Shown: positions 17,272 to 17,540 of the stretch, piece by piece
Layout: each line of letters begins with the position of its first letter
Position numbering within the stretch: position 1 is the first letter of the stretch
DNA from: Patescibacteria group bacterium UBA5194
GTDB lineage: Bacteria > Patescibacteriota > Gracilibacteria > BD1-5 > UBA6164
Length of the DNA: 17,540 bases
Assembly (NCBI GenBank): GCA_002412935.1
Contig: DHWA01000014.1
Coordinates: 1-17,540 of the forward strand
Reading direction: 5' to 3'
The notes under the pieces: model-generated
Databases searched by the model: none
What the model was told of the DNA's origin: nothing
The model's input: the letters and a program-made list of their open reading frames with translations, nothing else
Translations under genes and position numbers: made by a program

Positions 17272-17540
17272 ATAAAATTTATATAAATCGGCTTTTTTCT
17301 TTATACAATCAAGTAAATTATTGTACACATAATTTATATATTTTCTTTTGATTTAAAACAGTTTTTAACTAAAATGTTAAAAACTGTTTTTTTATACTTT
17401 TGTAATCAAGTAATTATAAATTTGGAAATGACAAGATTTTATACTTCTAAAGAATCTTTTTACTTATTCAAAATTAAAAGATTTTTTTAAGACTCTAAAA
17501 TTTTGAAATATAAAAAAATGAGATTATTCATATTATCAAA
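17272..17540. other. Intergenic region after dnaE, no confident gene
   Basis: Apart from the terminator, this 269-bp stretch is AT-rich. Near-repeats AATCAAGTAAATTAT (17309 region) and AATCAAGTAATTATA (17403 region) flank the terminator. GGAAATGACAAGAT at about 17424-17437 resembles the tail of the dnaE palindromic repeats but has no clear stem. A weak 8-bp hairpin AATCTTTT/AAAAGATT with a T run lies at 17453-17488. An ATG at 17518 opens a frame to the window edge (MRLFILS), too short to judge. Confidence 0.4.
17355..17393 (+). terminator. Strong rho-independent terminator after dnaE
   Basis: A perfect 15-bp stem AAAACAGTTTTTAAC / GTTAAAAACTGTTTT with a 6-nt loop, followed by TTT. Being symmetric in A and T tracts it could work in both directions. 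Confidence 0.85.

Noticed and set aside
1..17540. UGA = Trp (Mycoplasma/Spiroplasma code)
   Set aside because: UGA aligns with invariant glycines rather than tryptophans, and Trp sites use UGG.
1..17540. CRISPR array, tRNA or rRNA genes
   Set aside because: No regularly spaced direct repeats and no cloverleaf with a T-loop GTTCGANTC-type core were seen on either strand.

Overview
The window is AT-rich DNA from a bacterium that reads UGA as glycine (genetic code 25). That points to the Patescibacteria/CPR lineages Gracilibacteria (BD1-5) or Absconditabacteria (SR1); I cannot separate the two from sequence alone. The code is visible directly. Read with UGA as glycine, eleven long genes cover almost the whole window without frameshifts, and UGA falls at invariant glycines: the YvcK P-loop-like GGGAGS, the Nudix-box glycines, GPGRGS of DnaE and CGGPH of AlaRS. 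UGG is still used for tryptophan. With the standard code the same genes break into short pieces. None of the starts has an obvious Shine-Dalgarno sequence.

Left half, minus strand (about 7915 down to 1): a small AbrB/MazE-like DNA-binding protein, a lipoprotein membrane-fusion protein with an exceptionally long coiled-coil hairpin, an AcrB-type RND permease, then after a 128-bp gap a membrane-anchored TPR protein and a secreted cysteine-rich protein that runs off the window. The first three are tightly packed and look like a self-regulated export operon. No outer-membrane TolC-like partner is present.

Right half, plus strand (8071 to 17271): a divergently transcribed leucine-rich-repeat-like protein with a terminator; alaS, in a short form lacking the C-terminal domain; a 260-bp gap carrying a convincing minus-strand promoter, a structured transcript of about 100 nt and a terminator (candidate new small RNA); a compact cluster of a WxcM/FdtA-like cupin, a Nudix hydrolase and YvcK, ending in a terminator; and dnaE, the replicative polymerase alpha subunit, also followed by a strong terminator.

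The most interesting observations are: the candidate small RNA downstream of alaS; palindromic repeats inserted in frame in dnaE, whose conserved tail is translatable only because UGA is glycine; the very long adaptor hairpin of an RND system in a lineage thought to lack a classical outer membrane; and a DnaE PHP domain with missing metal ligands.
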